Source: Rallus limicola (taxonomy: Eukaryota > Chordata > Aves > Gruiformes > Rallidae). From it: a stretch of DNA of 64,000 bases. Position numbers and translations under genes: made by a program. Location of the stretch: NCBI GenBank assembly GCA_022605955.1, contig JAKCOZ010000003.1, forward strand, positions 45,720,761 to 45,784,760, written 5' to 3'. This document shows, piece after piece, positions 37,804-49,855 of the stretch. The notes under the pieces are model-generated. The model did no database searches, was not told the DNA's origin, and was given only the letters and a program-made list of their open reading frames with translations. Numbering within the stretch: position 1 is the first letter of the stretch; every line of letters begins with the position of its first letter.

Positions 37804-39581
37804 AAGCATGCTCTAGTCTGTATCTTTTGCCAGCCAGCTGGGAGCCTGTGACCCAGAAGCCCATAAGGGTGACCCTGAAAGCTCTATATGAGCTTGTGAG
37901 ACTCCAGAAAGTCTAACAGCTAAGTTTTTATACCTGCATTTTCCTTACAATGAAGATGCCAGTCTGGGGAGTGGCCAAAAAGAGACTGCTCCTTACTAAA
38001 TCTTTTAACTGATTAATAAGTACAAATGTTGATTAAATGAAATCAATCTTCAGCTTTTCAGACGCCTTTCACTGCACTGGTAGAATAGGCAATTGGAACA
38101 AAAAGTGGTTTATGCCTTTCGAAAGAAAGTTCAGTAACAGCAATTGTTTTCAAATTACAAAGCTAATAAATGTCTCTACCCTAAATCTCACTTAACTTTG
38201 AAAGGAGGTGATCATGTTAGGCTAATTTATCTTATTGAAAGCCTTGATTGTGTATTGCCGAAGCCAAAGCCTGCAGTACAGAGCAAGGACAGATGGCTGC
38301 TGTGCCAACGTTCTGAGCTCCCAAAAGCAATTACTACTATTCTGTTATGATTAGAGGTATGACCAAAGTGTTTTTTTCAATGAGTTGTGAATATGTTTTT
38401 ATTTTAAGGGGGAAGAAAACCTCAGGTCAGTACCTAACCCCCATATTTGTTTGACTGGTTGTGAGTCATGGAAATAGCTGTTGTTTCTTTTACTGAATTG
38501 GGGTGAATGAGCTCCAAGCCCGTACAGTGAGCAGTGTAAACAATGAAGAACCTTTAAATCTTGTGTTTCTTTCTAACCACCTCAGTGAGCTTCTTAACAA
38601 GTGTGGTTAAAAGGCACATTCATGACATTTGAACAAATACTTTCTGTGCTCAGGAGAAGGAAGGGGGTCGGTATTCAGTGCATCTGAAATGTTCAAGCTG
38701 CTGAAAGTTATTTCATGTTTAGTTAGCTCTAATTTTTTTTCAATTTAAAATTCTTTCTTTCTAAATTGGCTGTGCATGATATTTCAGCACCCATTTATTG
38801 TATTAAATATTTTAGAGATAGAGTTAAAAAGCCAACACAATTCGGTTCAGAATTAAATTATTTTCAATTAGATCATAGTTTAGCATCACTGTAGTTTAAA
38901 AAGCCACATTTTTAAGCCACTGAGTCACTACTTGAGCACCAGAAATCACCATTATAATTATTCTACAGCAGACAGAAAAGAAATAGTACATGGATAAGCA
39001 ATAACCCATGAATGGTAAATGCTAGCCATGGCCTTGCCATTAGTGATGAGAAATTATCTCTTTTATCCACTTTCTGACCATCACCTCATCTTCCTGGGTG
39101 GCAAACCAATCTTTGCACTTTGTGAGAAACACTTGGTGTTGGAGAGGAACTGGCTTTTCTGTTTCAGAATCATACCTCCTGACCTAAGGCATCTTCAGGG
39201 ACCTGCTACCTTCTGCACCCAAGACAGATCTTAATATTAGATACACTTTACGGTGGAATAAAATTAGTTTATTGAACAGACAGGCAAGGCTTAAAAAATT
39301 AGGGATAATATTTGGAGGCAGTTCCTGAGACTTGAGAATCACTGCACTTCCCAGGTTCTTCCCAGCCTCACCAGGTCCATGAGAGATTCCTGCCAGCCCT
39401 CAACAAGAACGCAGGCTCCCAGCTCCCAACTCTGGAACTTCCACAACTGTCACAGCCCCCTAAACTGAGAGACACAGCACCTTCCCCTGCTTCCCTCCCC
39501 ATAGCTATGGATGTAATTCAAGTCCTCTCCCAGGATCACAAACATATTGAGGGGCTTCCCACAGCCACTGGCTCAGATAAT
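37804..39581. other. Intergenic; AT-rich part possibly conserved non-coding
   Basis: No gene. 38700-38960 is AT-rich but not simple repeat, with homeobox-type AATTA/TAATT words (ATTAAATTATTTTCAATTAG, ATAATTATT). It looks like avian conserved non-coding DNA, but this cannot be tested without alignment. Confidence 0.35.
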
Positions 39582-40098
39582 TCATAGAATCACAGAATAC
39601 CCTGAGTTGGAAGGAACCCAGTAAGAACCATCAAGTCCAGCTCTTGGCTCCTCACAGGGCTGGACAAGTCAGAGCATGGGACTGAGTGCATTGTCCAGAC
39701 ACCTCTTGAACTCAGCCACACTGGGTGCTGTGAACCCCTTCCCTAGGGAGCCTATTCCAGTGCCTGACCACCCTCTCAGTAAAGAGCCTCTTCCTAATAT
39801 ACAGCCTAAACCTCCCTGTCGCAGCTTCATGCCATTCCCTCAGGTTCTATCACTGGTCACCAAAGAGAGGAGACCAGCTCCTGCCCCTTCACTCTGCCTT
39901 GTCAGGAAGCCACAATGATGAGGTCTCCTCTAAGCCTCCTTTTCTCCAGAGTGAACAAACCTCTCCTTGTAAGACCCTTTACCATCCTTGTTGCCCTCCT
40001 CTGGGTACTCTCCAATATTTTTGTGTGTCTCTTGTACTGTGGCACCCAAAACGGCACACAGTACTCAGGGGTGAGGCCACACCAGTGCAGTGTAGGGT
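39582..40098 (-). mobile_element. CR1 LINE, minus strand
   Basis: + strand begins CATAGAATCACAGAATACCC (inverted terminus), then GAGTTGGAAGGAACCC, CACCTCTTGAACTCAGCCAC and CTATTCCAGTGCCTGACCACC. It extends into ORF2 3' sequence, whose minus strand reads [23 protein letters not shown]. 5'-truncated and divergent, with a broken reading frame. Confidence 0.93.
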
Positions 40099-43000
40099 GA
40101 GACAATTGGTTCAACCACATATCTGAGCTGTGTAACAACAGCAGAAACTGTTAGGGCAAGCCATTTTGAAATCTCTTTTTTTCTGCTGAGGGAGTGCTTG
40201 AGTGAGTTCAACACCCTGACATAAAGCTACAGCAGTAGCACAGACCTTATCTGGTTACTTCCCACCACCCCACTGCCCTGACACAAGTTTTCATGTGATG
40301 CTGCTGTACAGCAGAACAGGAAAACGGGGCAGAATAAAAACAACTTTTTTTTTCCCTAGCCATTGCCAGAAAAGATTGGACAGACTCTAAAACGGCATGA
40401 GCAATGGGATGGCAATGTGTGTCTGCATGTGGAAGGTAGAAATGTTTTATGCTGGCATTGCAGCAGAGGTGTCATTGGAAGCTATGACTGAACCAGAAAG
40501 TCCTTACAAAATTCAAATGAATCACTTAGCTGAGGCATGACAAAGCCCTCAGATCCCAGCTGATGTCTTCACATTCTCTGAAGCATCAAGAACTGATGAA
40601 AACTGAAGAGAAGTAACATCCTGCAGATACGAGCCCACTTCTCCGACATCTTTTCTTGAATACACCCAAATGTTCACAGCAGGCTGTGTTCATAATGTTT
40701 GGCATTTTTTTATATCCGCTTCTTTCCTTGGGTATTAAACCAAAAAACCCTAAATCAGACCAGCATTTATTGATATTCAGGCATTATCAGTCACCAAGGC
40801 ATCTTTGAAATTTGTCTGTTCAGTTTTAGTTCCCTAAAGAGCCAAACACAAACAAATGTGTACAGGCAGTACACACTGCTCCCCTGAACCTTCACCCAAG
40901 AGAGATCACAGGAAGTGTTTTGTAAGATGTTTGTGAGTCTCCCTTGAAAAGGTAATTCAAAAGGAAAATGCAAATTCTAAATAGTCATTATTTTCTCAGA
41001 GAACATGTTCTGAAGCCTTTTATTATTAGGTGATTAAATATAAAAGAAACAAACACCCTTGATTCCATGAAAAAAATCGCAAAGAAAAGCCTTAAAAATT
41101 GGGGGGTTTGTCAACTCATTAGCTAGGGCTATAACTTCACATAATTGAATATACACAGTAAGTTTTACAGCTGAAAGTATGATATACTCATTTATTGCCT
41201 TGTGAAGTTTTTGGGTTTAGCCATTTGTACCTTAAGAAGAAGGATCAGGTAGAAAGTATGAAACTTGATCAGTCAGAATCCAAAGAAAAAGGCTCAGAGC
41301 TCACACCAGGCATGCAGAACTTTTCCCTTATTTCCTTTCTTTTGGCTCTCACTCAAGTTTCTCCCCAGAGCTACTAAATACAGCTTTCATTTTTGCTCTT
41401 TTATGCCAGAATCTACAATTCTACAGAACAAATTGGAAAACTGCTGCAAACATTCGTCAGCTAGTTGGAAATCGAGTCTGTTTTCTTCAGGCTTAGATAG
41501 GATCTTGCACAGTAACTTTCAATTTCCACATTAGAAAAGCATTTAGAAAAATGTTCTGTATTTCTTGGGATGTAGCTGTCACCTTAATATGAATGTCTCC
41601 AAAGAAATATATTTTTTATGTAGCATAATTACATTTTATCACAGTATCTACTTCCGGATTCCTTGCACATATTTGCTGCGGTGCTACCTCCTCTGTGGGC
41701 TGGGTGATAACTTTGTGATGGCATTGGTGAAGCAGATAAGGAGGGCGGGTGTCGAAAGGAGTCTCTATGGTTTACAGGTTTTAGAAATGGTTAGTTATGT
41801 TTCTGTTATCATACGTCTTATGTATGGGCTGCTTCTGGAAACAATCATCTTACTCATCAGAACGAGATTTCAGCTTGAATCCAGCGTGATTTATATTTCT
41901 TGTTTACCAGCTATATGGAATAACACAGATTGTTTTCACCTTGAGGAGTAATTTAAATGCTACTAGAAGCTGGCTTTATGTAAAGATTTCAATTATGACT
42001 AGTAAAGTTCTCAGGTTTCTGTTGAAATCTATAATTTTTCTTTTCCCACCAAGGCAAAACCCTCCACCTAACTCCGGTTAGAGAAAAATCTTATCCCTTA
42101 GACACACTGTTGTTAAATGCAATTCCTGTAGATTAATTGTTTCAGGCACTGTTTTTCTTCCTACATTTCCTGCCTTTGGGGAATGGTGGCAAAGGCAGTC
42201 TTCATTTGCTCAATAGCAAACCCACCCACCTCTCCACACCAGCCTGCAGCAGGATCCACCAAAAGGCCACCAGCACAGCTCAGCCTTGGCTGTACAAAAT
42301 GGCCTTATGAGGGTTATAGATAGATACTAAAGGTAATTTCATCATTTAAGGAGATTCCTCATAAGCACGGGGACAAAAGTATCACTTATTAAAGTTATTG
42401 TGCAAAAGGGTGGCAACATCAGTACTGAAAATTTGTGGTCTGCAGAGTGATGAATGTTTCACAGACTTTGTCTTGCCATCGATTTTTCTTCCTGTGTGAA
42501 GTCATTCTAAGTGTATTTTGGTCTTGTCCAGACCACATTTTAATTAGCCCTGAGTAGATGGATAAGAACTGGAGTTTTGCCTCTGAAAAACTTTGAAAGC
42601 TCCCTGACATCTGCTGGAGGATAATGATTAAGGCTCGTGAGGATCTTGAAATATTTCCTCACAAAGGTCTGAGTCATCCTTTCAGCCCAAAAGGAGAGTG
42701 TGCTTGGTATACAGAATCTGAAGAACAGGCAAAAGAAGTTGTCTGGCTGCTTTCTCCTAACTTCCAGCAGTGGTAACTTCCAGCATCAGCATTACCATCT
42801 GCAGGAGGCTAGGGGCTGAGTTCCTCGAGGCGGGAGGGAAGGGAGTCCAGGCTGCTTCAATGGGGAGCTCCTTCCCCAGTATGTTCACAAAGTAATTCCT
42901 GTACAAACAGGGAGAACTGGTATTGATTTGGAAATGTTTCTGCTGGTATTATATTGATGATAAACCATCTGGAGCTTAATAAATTAAGGTACCTCTCTGA

Positions 43001-43639
43001 AGTGCCTAGAAAGTACAAAGTCACCTGTTTAAGATCTTTTCAAGGAAAATTAATGATGTGTCAGGCTCTGGTGAAAATAGAGTAGCAAATCCATACACCC
43101 TTGTAATCAACTACCAAGGTGGACTTTGGTATCAAACCCAGACACATCTGACCACAGAAAAAATAAACTGCAATTCTGTAGTTGAGGACCTAAAAATATA
43201 TATGTGAAAGAGCTGCCAAGCCAATTGCTCCAGATCTGCTGGCAGGGTGCATCTCAGAAGTATAATTTTGCTGAATTAAAAAAAAATATATTTGAGACAT
43301 TAATATTAAAGTGGCAGCTATGTGCCAAGAAATGCTATACATTTTTCTAAATACTTTTTAATGCAGAAATTGAAACTTACTGCATGTGATCCTACCTAAG
43401 CCTGAAGAATGGGGGTGAGGCAAGAATCAGAACTAAGGATGAACTGAAGTTATTTAATTAGGTATGAATGAACACAGGGTCATCTGAGTTGTCTTTTCCA
43501 GCATGTTGCTAACATGTACATTAAACAAAGAAGTACAAATTTAGGAGACTGTCTTGCTGAGTGTGACATCTGTATGTGATCCCCAGACTGGCCAGGAGGA
43601 AAGGAGGAGACGGCAAGGATCAAAACTAAGGATGAGCTG
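40099..43639. other. Intergenic, nothing recognised
   Basis: No supported gene or repeat. The ORF at 41565-41951 (128 codons) is hydrophobic and AT-driven with no domain, and is not called. Confidence 0.45.
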
Positions 43640-43772
43640 CACAAAACTCTCATGGAGTCAGATGCACATGGAAGTGCCTTGACAAATCCAGCATAGCCTG
43701 ACCCTGCTCTGAGGTTGCACTAGGGACCTCTAAAGGCCTCTTCTGACTTTAATTATCCTACAGTCCTACAAT
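43640..43772 (+). mobile_element. Degraded CR1 3' end
   Basis: Weak but ordered match to the CR1 3' terminus: GACCCTGCTCTGAGGTTGCAC, TAGGGACCTCTAAAGGCCTCTT, CTGACTTTAATTATCCTACAG. It is much more diverged than the other copies, which suggests an old insertion. Confidence 0.5.
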
Positions 43773-45224
43773 CAGGCACAGACTGTACATATATCATTGC
43801 TGAAAAGTCGAGATCACCAAATTTTTCTGAAATCAGTCACCACAATCAGTAACCACTTCACCTGATTTATAAACATGATCATTATATTTAATCTCGTGTG
43901 CAACTACACTTCTGAGTAACAGTGACGATTCCAGTGATGGCAACTCCAACAGACAGCATCTTGATAATGTCGGAGTCAGATTTGCATTCAAATACAGCCA
44001 ATTCAAAGCCCATCCATACCTGTCATGGCTTGACAGAAAAGTTTTACCACATCACAGGGATTTAGGCATGTGTCTGCTTTTTAAGGACTATTTTAAGAAA
44101 GGAAGACACCTACATTTGGAACCCTCTTTGTACAATATCTTAATTTAACTTGCAATTAAAGTGTGCAGCTGAGGGTTTAGAGCCATTATAAGCTACTGCG
44201 GTGGCCTACCTGTCACCCACAGCCCCGAATTCACTTGTGATTGGAAGAACGTCTCCCCTGCTGATCTTCAGTTCAAATACACGGCACACATCAACATTGC
44301 CTTTGGTCTTCCTAAGAGAGGGCTGTTCCCAGCCTCAGCAGCTGGTGTTGGCTTTAAGCCAAGAAAAGGCTGAATAGATGGATTTGGGGATAGAGTCATG
44401 AAATGACTAATCGAAGCAGCAGCACCTCACTCTCTCAATGGTCGCACGCTGTGATGACATTTTCGGGTAGGTCAACTTTAGATGGCCCAGTTACTCTGTG
44501 GCATTCAAATCAAATCTTACAATGTAGTCCTACTAGGGAAAATCATTAATAGGCATTTTTACCAGTGCTAAAATGCTTAGACGAGGCACCAGGTGACTCT
44601 GCAAGACAAGAACCAGTAATGAATGTATGACCTGCTGAGTAATGAGGCCATTTCTAGGTAAAGATTAATGTTTACTCGGGAGCAATCTTATGGTTCACTT
44701 CACCAGAAAAACTTCTCAGAAAAATTTAGGTGCTGCCTTACTGGATTCCAAGGGGAAACATCATCTAAAGAACCCTCTGAGGCTCCCAGTTTTAAAAATT
44801 TGTATTCAAAGGATTTCACAGAGAAATCACTGAGGGCTTTGTAGGTATCTGCTAGAGCAGGATCTTCCAGGATGTCTATGGAGCACTTTATTAACAAAGT
44901 TACTGAAGACATCTCCTCAGCAACAGGAAAAATACGTGACTTGTGGGACATTACCATGTCCTATTACCCTGATGGCTGAAAAGATGAGTTATAGGTGCTG
45001 ATAACATCTGCATGAAACACTGAGCATTCATGATTCGCAGCTTCTGACAGCAAAGACATATTTCAATCTGCCCTGCATTTGTATTTTAAAAAAATACCCA
45101 AAACCCCCCATACTAACAAAACCATAACAACCTGGAGCTGGAATATTACAAATTTGTAGCACGTTCTCTTTCATCTTAATAATAATGATTCTTTTTTTTA
45201 TAAGCTCATGGAAGTGTTTTCATT
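43773..45224. other. Intergenic, nothing recognised
   Basis: No gene or repeat recognised. A small A/C-rich tract lies at about 45088-45130. Confidence 0.45.
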
Positions 45225-45489
45225 GATTGGACAAGGGGCAATGGTTGCAAGCTGGAGCATAGGAAGTTCCATGTGAAAATAAGGAGGAACTTTTTCACTG
45301 TGAGGGCAACAGCACTGGCACAGACTGCCCAGAGAGTTTGTGAAATCTCTTTTTCTGGAGACATTCAAAACCTGTCTGGATGCTGTCCTGTGTGATTTAG
45401 TCCAGGTGATCCTGCTCTGGCAGGGAGGTTGGACTAGATCATCTTTCGAGATCCCTTCCAATTCCTAACATTCTGTGATTCTGTGATCA
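45225..45489 (+). mobile_element. CR1 LINE 3' end, + strand
   Basis: GGACAAGGGGCAATGGTTGC, AGGAGGAACTTTTTCACTGTG, GCACTGGCACAGACTGCCCAG, GGAGGTTGGACTAGATCATC, ending ATTCTGTGATTCTGTGAT. It is close in sequence to the copy at 9935-10370, so the two probably belong to the same CR1 subfamily. Confidence 0.93.
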
Positions 45490-48400
45490 TGGAGGCAAAA
45501 GGTTTCAGTGAATCTTAGAATATGGATCGCCTCAAGTGGGCTTGCACAAGGTTTGTGGTGACCAGTCCATGTGCATAGCGTGCCTTCTTTCAGCTACTAC
45601 TACTGTCACATTCACTTTGCGCTGATGTGTTCTCCCACTAACTGTTGTGGGTTTTTTGCCAATGTTCTGCACCTGTGGGGCATTTCAGGAGAACTGATCC
45701 TCCCAGTTTCTTGTGACCTGGGAGATCTTTCCCCATCAAAGGATACTTTGATGTGCATATAAACAGCAACCTCCTTTCCCCTCCAGCCCCTGCCCCAGCC
45801 TTCTTTTTTCCTCTTTCAATCAGTAACCGACAGATTTTATAGCTATGATAGAAAATACAAGTCTGGCCACCAAATGACTCTTCTATTGGAACTACTGCAG
45901 GCCCTCTTGGGCTCAAAGCCTGTGTGCTGGGATTCACCCAGAGGGACAAAGCAAACTCACACCACTTGTAAAATACTGCTGTGAGCAAAATGTGCTTGGA
46001 CTTGCCAGCACCTAGCAGGATCAAAGGGTCTTTCTGAACAGTCTGGAACTCCGAGTGCCATCCTTTGTGAATATTGCCACCTTCATAGGTCAGTTCTGTG
46101 TAGGGATAACTTAAAGAATTAGATCCCTATATGTAACTTCATACTCACTCTGCTGTTTTGAAGAGAAGTATGCAAAATTTCTCACGATGTGCTTAAACTG
46201 GTAGACAAAAGCAGAAGAAAGACACAGTCCTCAATACTTTAGCATGGGTTTTCTAGTCTGATTAGGGGGTCAACTGAAAAAGTATGGCAGCTGTGGCTTT
46301 TATGTGTTGGATGCTCTGTATGATCTGCCTCTGACACTTTAACTGTGCTGTGCACTATGTCTTGCATTAGCAATTTATACAGCAATTGCTAGCAAGCAGG
46401 ACTATTTACAAAGTGCAGTGCTAGCCCTGGCAGTGCCTGTTGCAGGCTTAGGAGTGCTTCAGTTCTGTTCATGTGATACCTGCACAGGTTAAATGTCATT
46501 CCTCTGCATAGTCCAGGTCCAGGCGCAGGACAGGCAGCAGCAAGAGCAAGCTCTACCTTAAATCTACCGCTAAAGGATGTGGATTTCAGATGAAGGCAAT
46601 TTATTTTTTTTCCCTGGATGAAGATCTAGAGTAGATGTGTAAAAGACCAAGCTAATTATAAGTCAGCCACTGGTAACGTCTGTAATGTTTGAGGTTAAGA
46701 AGTTAGGAAGAACTATGGTTCTTGACTTAAAAGGTGGGGTTAGATGAAGCACGCAATCTTGCCATGCTCAGGTCTTAGCTGCTGTCCTTCATAGCTACCA
46801 GATCCTGCCTTACTGGTAAGATATTGTAGCTTTAAGGAGACAACGTACTTTCTTCTGAGAAATTGAGCATCTCAGCAGCCCAAGTAAGTCCTCAAATATT
46901 CCCCAGTGACAAACTGTATTTGTCAGAAATCCCTGAAAATTTCTCATTAATCACTATGTTAGCACAACAGATCAGGACAGTAGGTCTCAAGGATGGAAAA
47001 GTCACAATAGTCTTGAAGATCCCCTCACACACCTTTAGCATTTGCATATGGCTATGCAGGCTGGGAATGAGGAGGCTTGCTTGCCTAACTTCAGAAGCTA
47101 AGGAGAAGCTGTGAGAGGCTGAAAATCAATACAGAACAGCTGCACCAACATGAATAAATTCAAGCACACCTAGGAATGGTCCTGGACCCAATTCCCCAGG
47201 ACAACACCTTTGCACATCGCACCGACTATGTCTGTGGCTCAACTGGTCCTGTGGTGGTGAGCAGCTGGCAGAGGAGTTGATGGCTCTCAGCTCTGGCCAT
47301 AGCAGAGGTGTGATCATGAGGGCCATGGAACCACTGAGAATCAGCTCTTGCCTTCCCCATTTGACTTCTGTATGTGCAAAAGGCCGTCACAGGACTGTGC
47401 TGAGGCTGAGGGCTGAGGCCATGCAGGATATGGCCACTGCTGCAGCTGCAACCTCTGCCTGCTTTGTCAGTTGCCCCATTACTGCTACAAGAGGGCTGCC
47501 TTTCCTGGCCATGCACCTTGTGGGGCTCTACTGCCCAGGAAGTTGAGAAGGATCTCCACTTTCGTAAGCAGATTTGTACAATTTGTTGCATTTTCTGTGG
47601 TTGCATTTGTTGTGGTTGCAAACTCAAAATGGTGGAGAAGGTGGCAACTGGCCCTGTGCTCCAATTTTTTGCTTTGCTAGCATACATTCCTGTTACTTCT
47701 GCTTTACTTGCTGTAGTAGCCCTGGGACACTGTCGCTTGAGTGCATAACCAGTCCCCCTTCCCCTAAAGAACCTTTCTTTCTCTGTGGAGCACTAGTTTC
47801 ACCAAGGACCTGGCCTCAGAAGGCACCATGTCCCATCTGTCCTCCTCTTCTTCCCATCAGGCAATCTCAGACCCAGTTTTCATTCAACAAATCCAGGCAT
47901 GAGGGCCTGGATTCCCAGTTGCTGAGGATGATTTTTGAAAGAATTAGCCCCTGGCCCCAGGTATGAGACCTGAGCAGTTCAGAGAAGGTTTTTCCATTAG
48001 TTGTCACCCCTTGTAATCAGGATTGGCAGTCCAACTCCTTGACATAATCCCGTAGGGTATGAGACAACAGAGAGATAAAGGATCAAAGTGGTCAGGGGAA
48101 AACTTCACCACCCCATGGCACAAACTCTTCTGAGGAAGGAGAATTTTTGTTTTGGGAAATTTCAGAGATTTCTCTAAGAGACACTGAAAAACAGTGCATG
48201 TATCAAAGTCACGGACCTTTGCCACTGGCAGCCAGATGGCTCCTCTGAGAGCTTTAAAGGCTTATTTGGCAGTGCACTATTACAGTTATGAAATAAGTTC
48301 CTAATTATTACCCAGTTTCATATTCAATTTTTTATATCTCTGTCCCTGATGGCTACTCTTGTAAGATAAATTGTTTGTTATTAAAATACCTCTTAAATTA

Positions 48401-49055
48401 AATCAAGCTAGCACGACAGATTTTTTTTCCCTCTCATCTAGAATGCTATTAATAGGATCCTCAGGGAAGAGGTGGTTAGCTTGTATTGGCAATGTAGTAA
48501 TAGAATTCACCCCTAAGATTAGGCAGAGGAAAACAAAGACATTTGCCCCAGAATTATGATGCTGTGACTAGTTAATGACCAAGAATTCATTTGAACAGAG
48601 ACATGACAGCAAGTATCATTATGCTTCCATACTACAGTGTTCCTTACTTGAGTAGCTGGTTTATGAGCATCATTAGAGGCATGAATTGCAACTTTTAGAA
48701 GTATTTGTGCTCCATCTGCAGTGCAAAAGAGGGCCACTTGAAAACTCTGCATAGTCAACACGAGCAGCAAGGAACAGGAGAGTAAAGAAAGAGGGAGAAA
48801 AAGGCTAGCAGCATCATAAATAATTTAGGCCTTCATTCAGTTTTGGTACTATTTCAAAGTTGCTTCATCATCACTAATTCAGTAGCTGGATCAGGTATCA
48901 AACACATCAGTAATGGTGAGAAGTTTGGGTTTCTGTTGGCCTCACTTGTAGCCAGTCTCACACTCCTTCAAACACTAAGTGCACAACTTGATGCTCTGGG
49001 ATTTGAACAAGAAGTCAAAAAAGTGAGTTTCAGTGTGGCCAGCGAGCAGAGGCAT
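45490..49055. other. Intergenic, nothing recognised
   Basis: No supported gene. Open frames at 47226-47966 overlap on both strands and show no domain. Confidence 0.45.
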
Positions 49056-49125
49056 TCAGCTCTGACGCCACTCAGCTCTGACGCCACTCAGCTCTGACGC
49101 CACTCAGCTCTGACGCCACTCAGCT
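49056..49125 (+). repeat. 16-bp minisatellite, 4.4 perfect copies
   Basis: Four identical, head-to-tail copies of TCAGCTCTGACGCCAC followed by the first six bases of a fifth. Each copy contains TGACG (a CRE half-site core) and one CpG in an otherwise CpG-poor region. Perfect identity implies a recent expansion, and copy number is likely polymorphic. Confidence 0.95.
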
Positions 49126-49709
49126 GATGGGGATCTCAACAGGAATTTTGTGGTGACTGTGCGTGTATATGCATATGTAAATTGCAGTGCAGATTTAAGA
49201 GAATGATATAGTAGAAAACAAGCAGTGTAGGATATTCATTATCAAGAGAATTCTAACAAAGGAGCATAGTGTATCTGTGTGTGAAAAGAGAGAAAATTGG
49301 CCGTTAGTACCTGGGGAAAAACTTTTGTCTGAAATGTTCCTTTTCACACCCAGACTTTAGCTGCCATGTCTGCTTCTCTGGGAGCTTGGAGGCCAGTGAA
49401 ATCTCCACTGAGATTTACTGCACAGTATACATCAGCCAGAGTGCTGTGACTTATTTAAGCCTTAACTTGTTAATTTTTAATTAAAAAATAATTACCTATT
49501 GTAATAAGTTTGTAGAAAGTTTGCGTTCTCTTCCTTTTTTGTACTTTAGAAGCAAACATCCATTGTGCTATGCCTCTGCTGTAGGTCACAAGAAGGATGG
49601 AATAACAAAGGAAGATTTAACAAGGATTTGCAAGTCCTGGTGTGAGGGGCCCCACTATACCCAAGGTAAGAGCCACCTATATTAAAAATTATGGATTGAA
49701 AAAACATTA
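49126..49709. other. Intergenic, nothing recognised
   Basis: AT-rich sequence after the minisatellite with no gene or repeat terminus recognised. Confidence 0.45.
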
Positions 49710-49855
49710 GTCAGTGGAACAACCTCCCCAGAGATGTGGTAGAGCCCCTGTTGCTGGATATTTTCAAGATGCAATGGGGCAGCCTGGTACATAATATCAT
49801 GGAGGCTCCCTTCTGCATGAAAGTTTGGACCAGATGTTCTACTGATATCCCTCCC
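49710..49855 (+). mobile_element. Divergent CR1 3' fragment
   Basis: CAGTGGAACAACCTCCCCAG, GATGTGGTAGAGCCCC, GCTGGATATTTTCAAGATGC, AATATCATGGAGGCTCCC and GTTTGGACCAGATGTTCTAC follow the order of an older CR1 subfamily 3' end. The terminal ATTCTATG repeat is lost. Confidence 0.8.

Noticed and set aside
41565..41951. 128-codon hydrophobic ORF
   Set aside because: Hydrophobicity follows from T-rich composition. There is no signal-plus-domain organisation or homologue I know.
47226..47966. Cluster of open frames on both strands
   Set aside because: Frames overlap, are Ser/His/Gln- or Cys-rich without motif order, and no promoter or splice structure is evident. A diverged repeat is an alternative.
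49056..49125. Short direct repeats considered as a CRISPR array
   Set aside because: Copies are contiguous without spacers, and the locus is vertebrate. It is a minisatellite.
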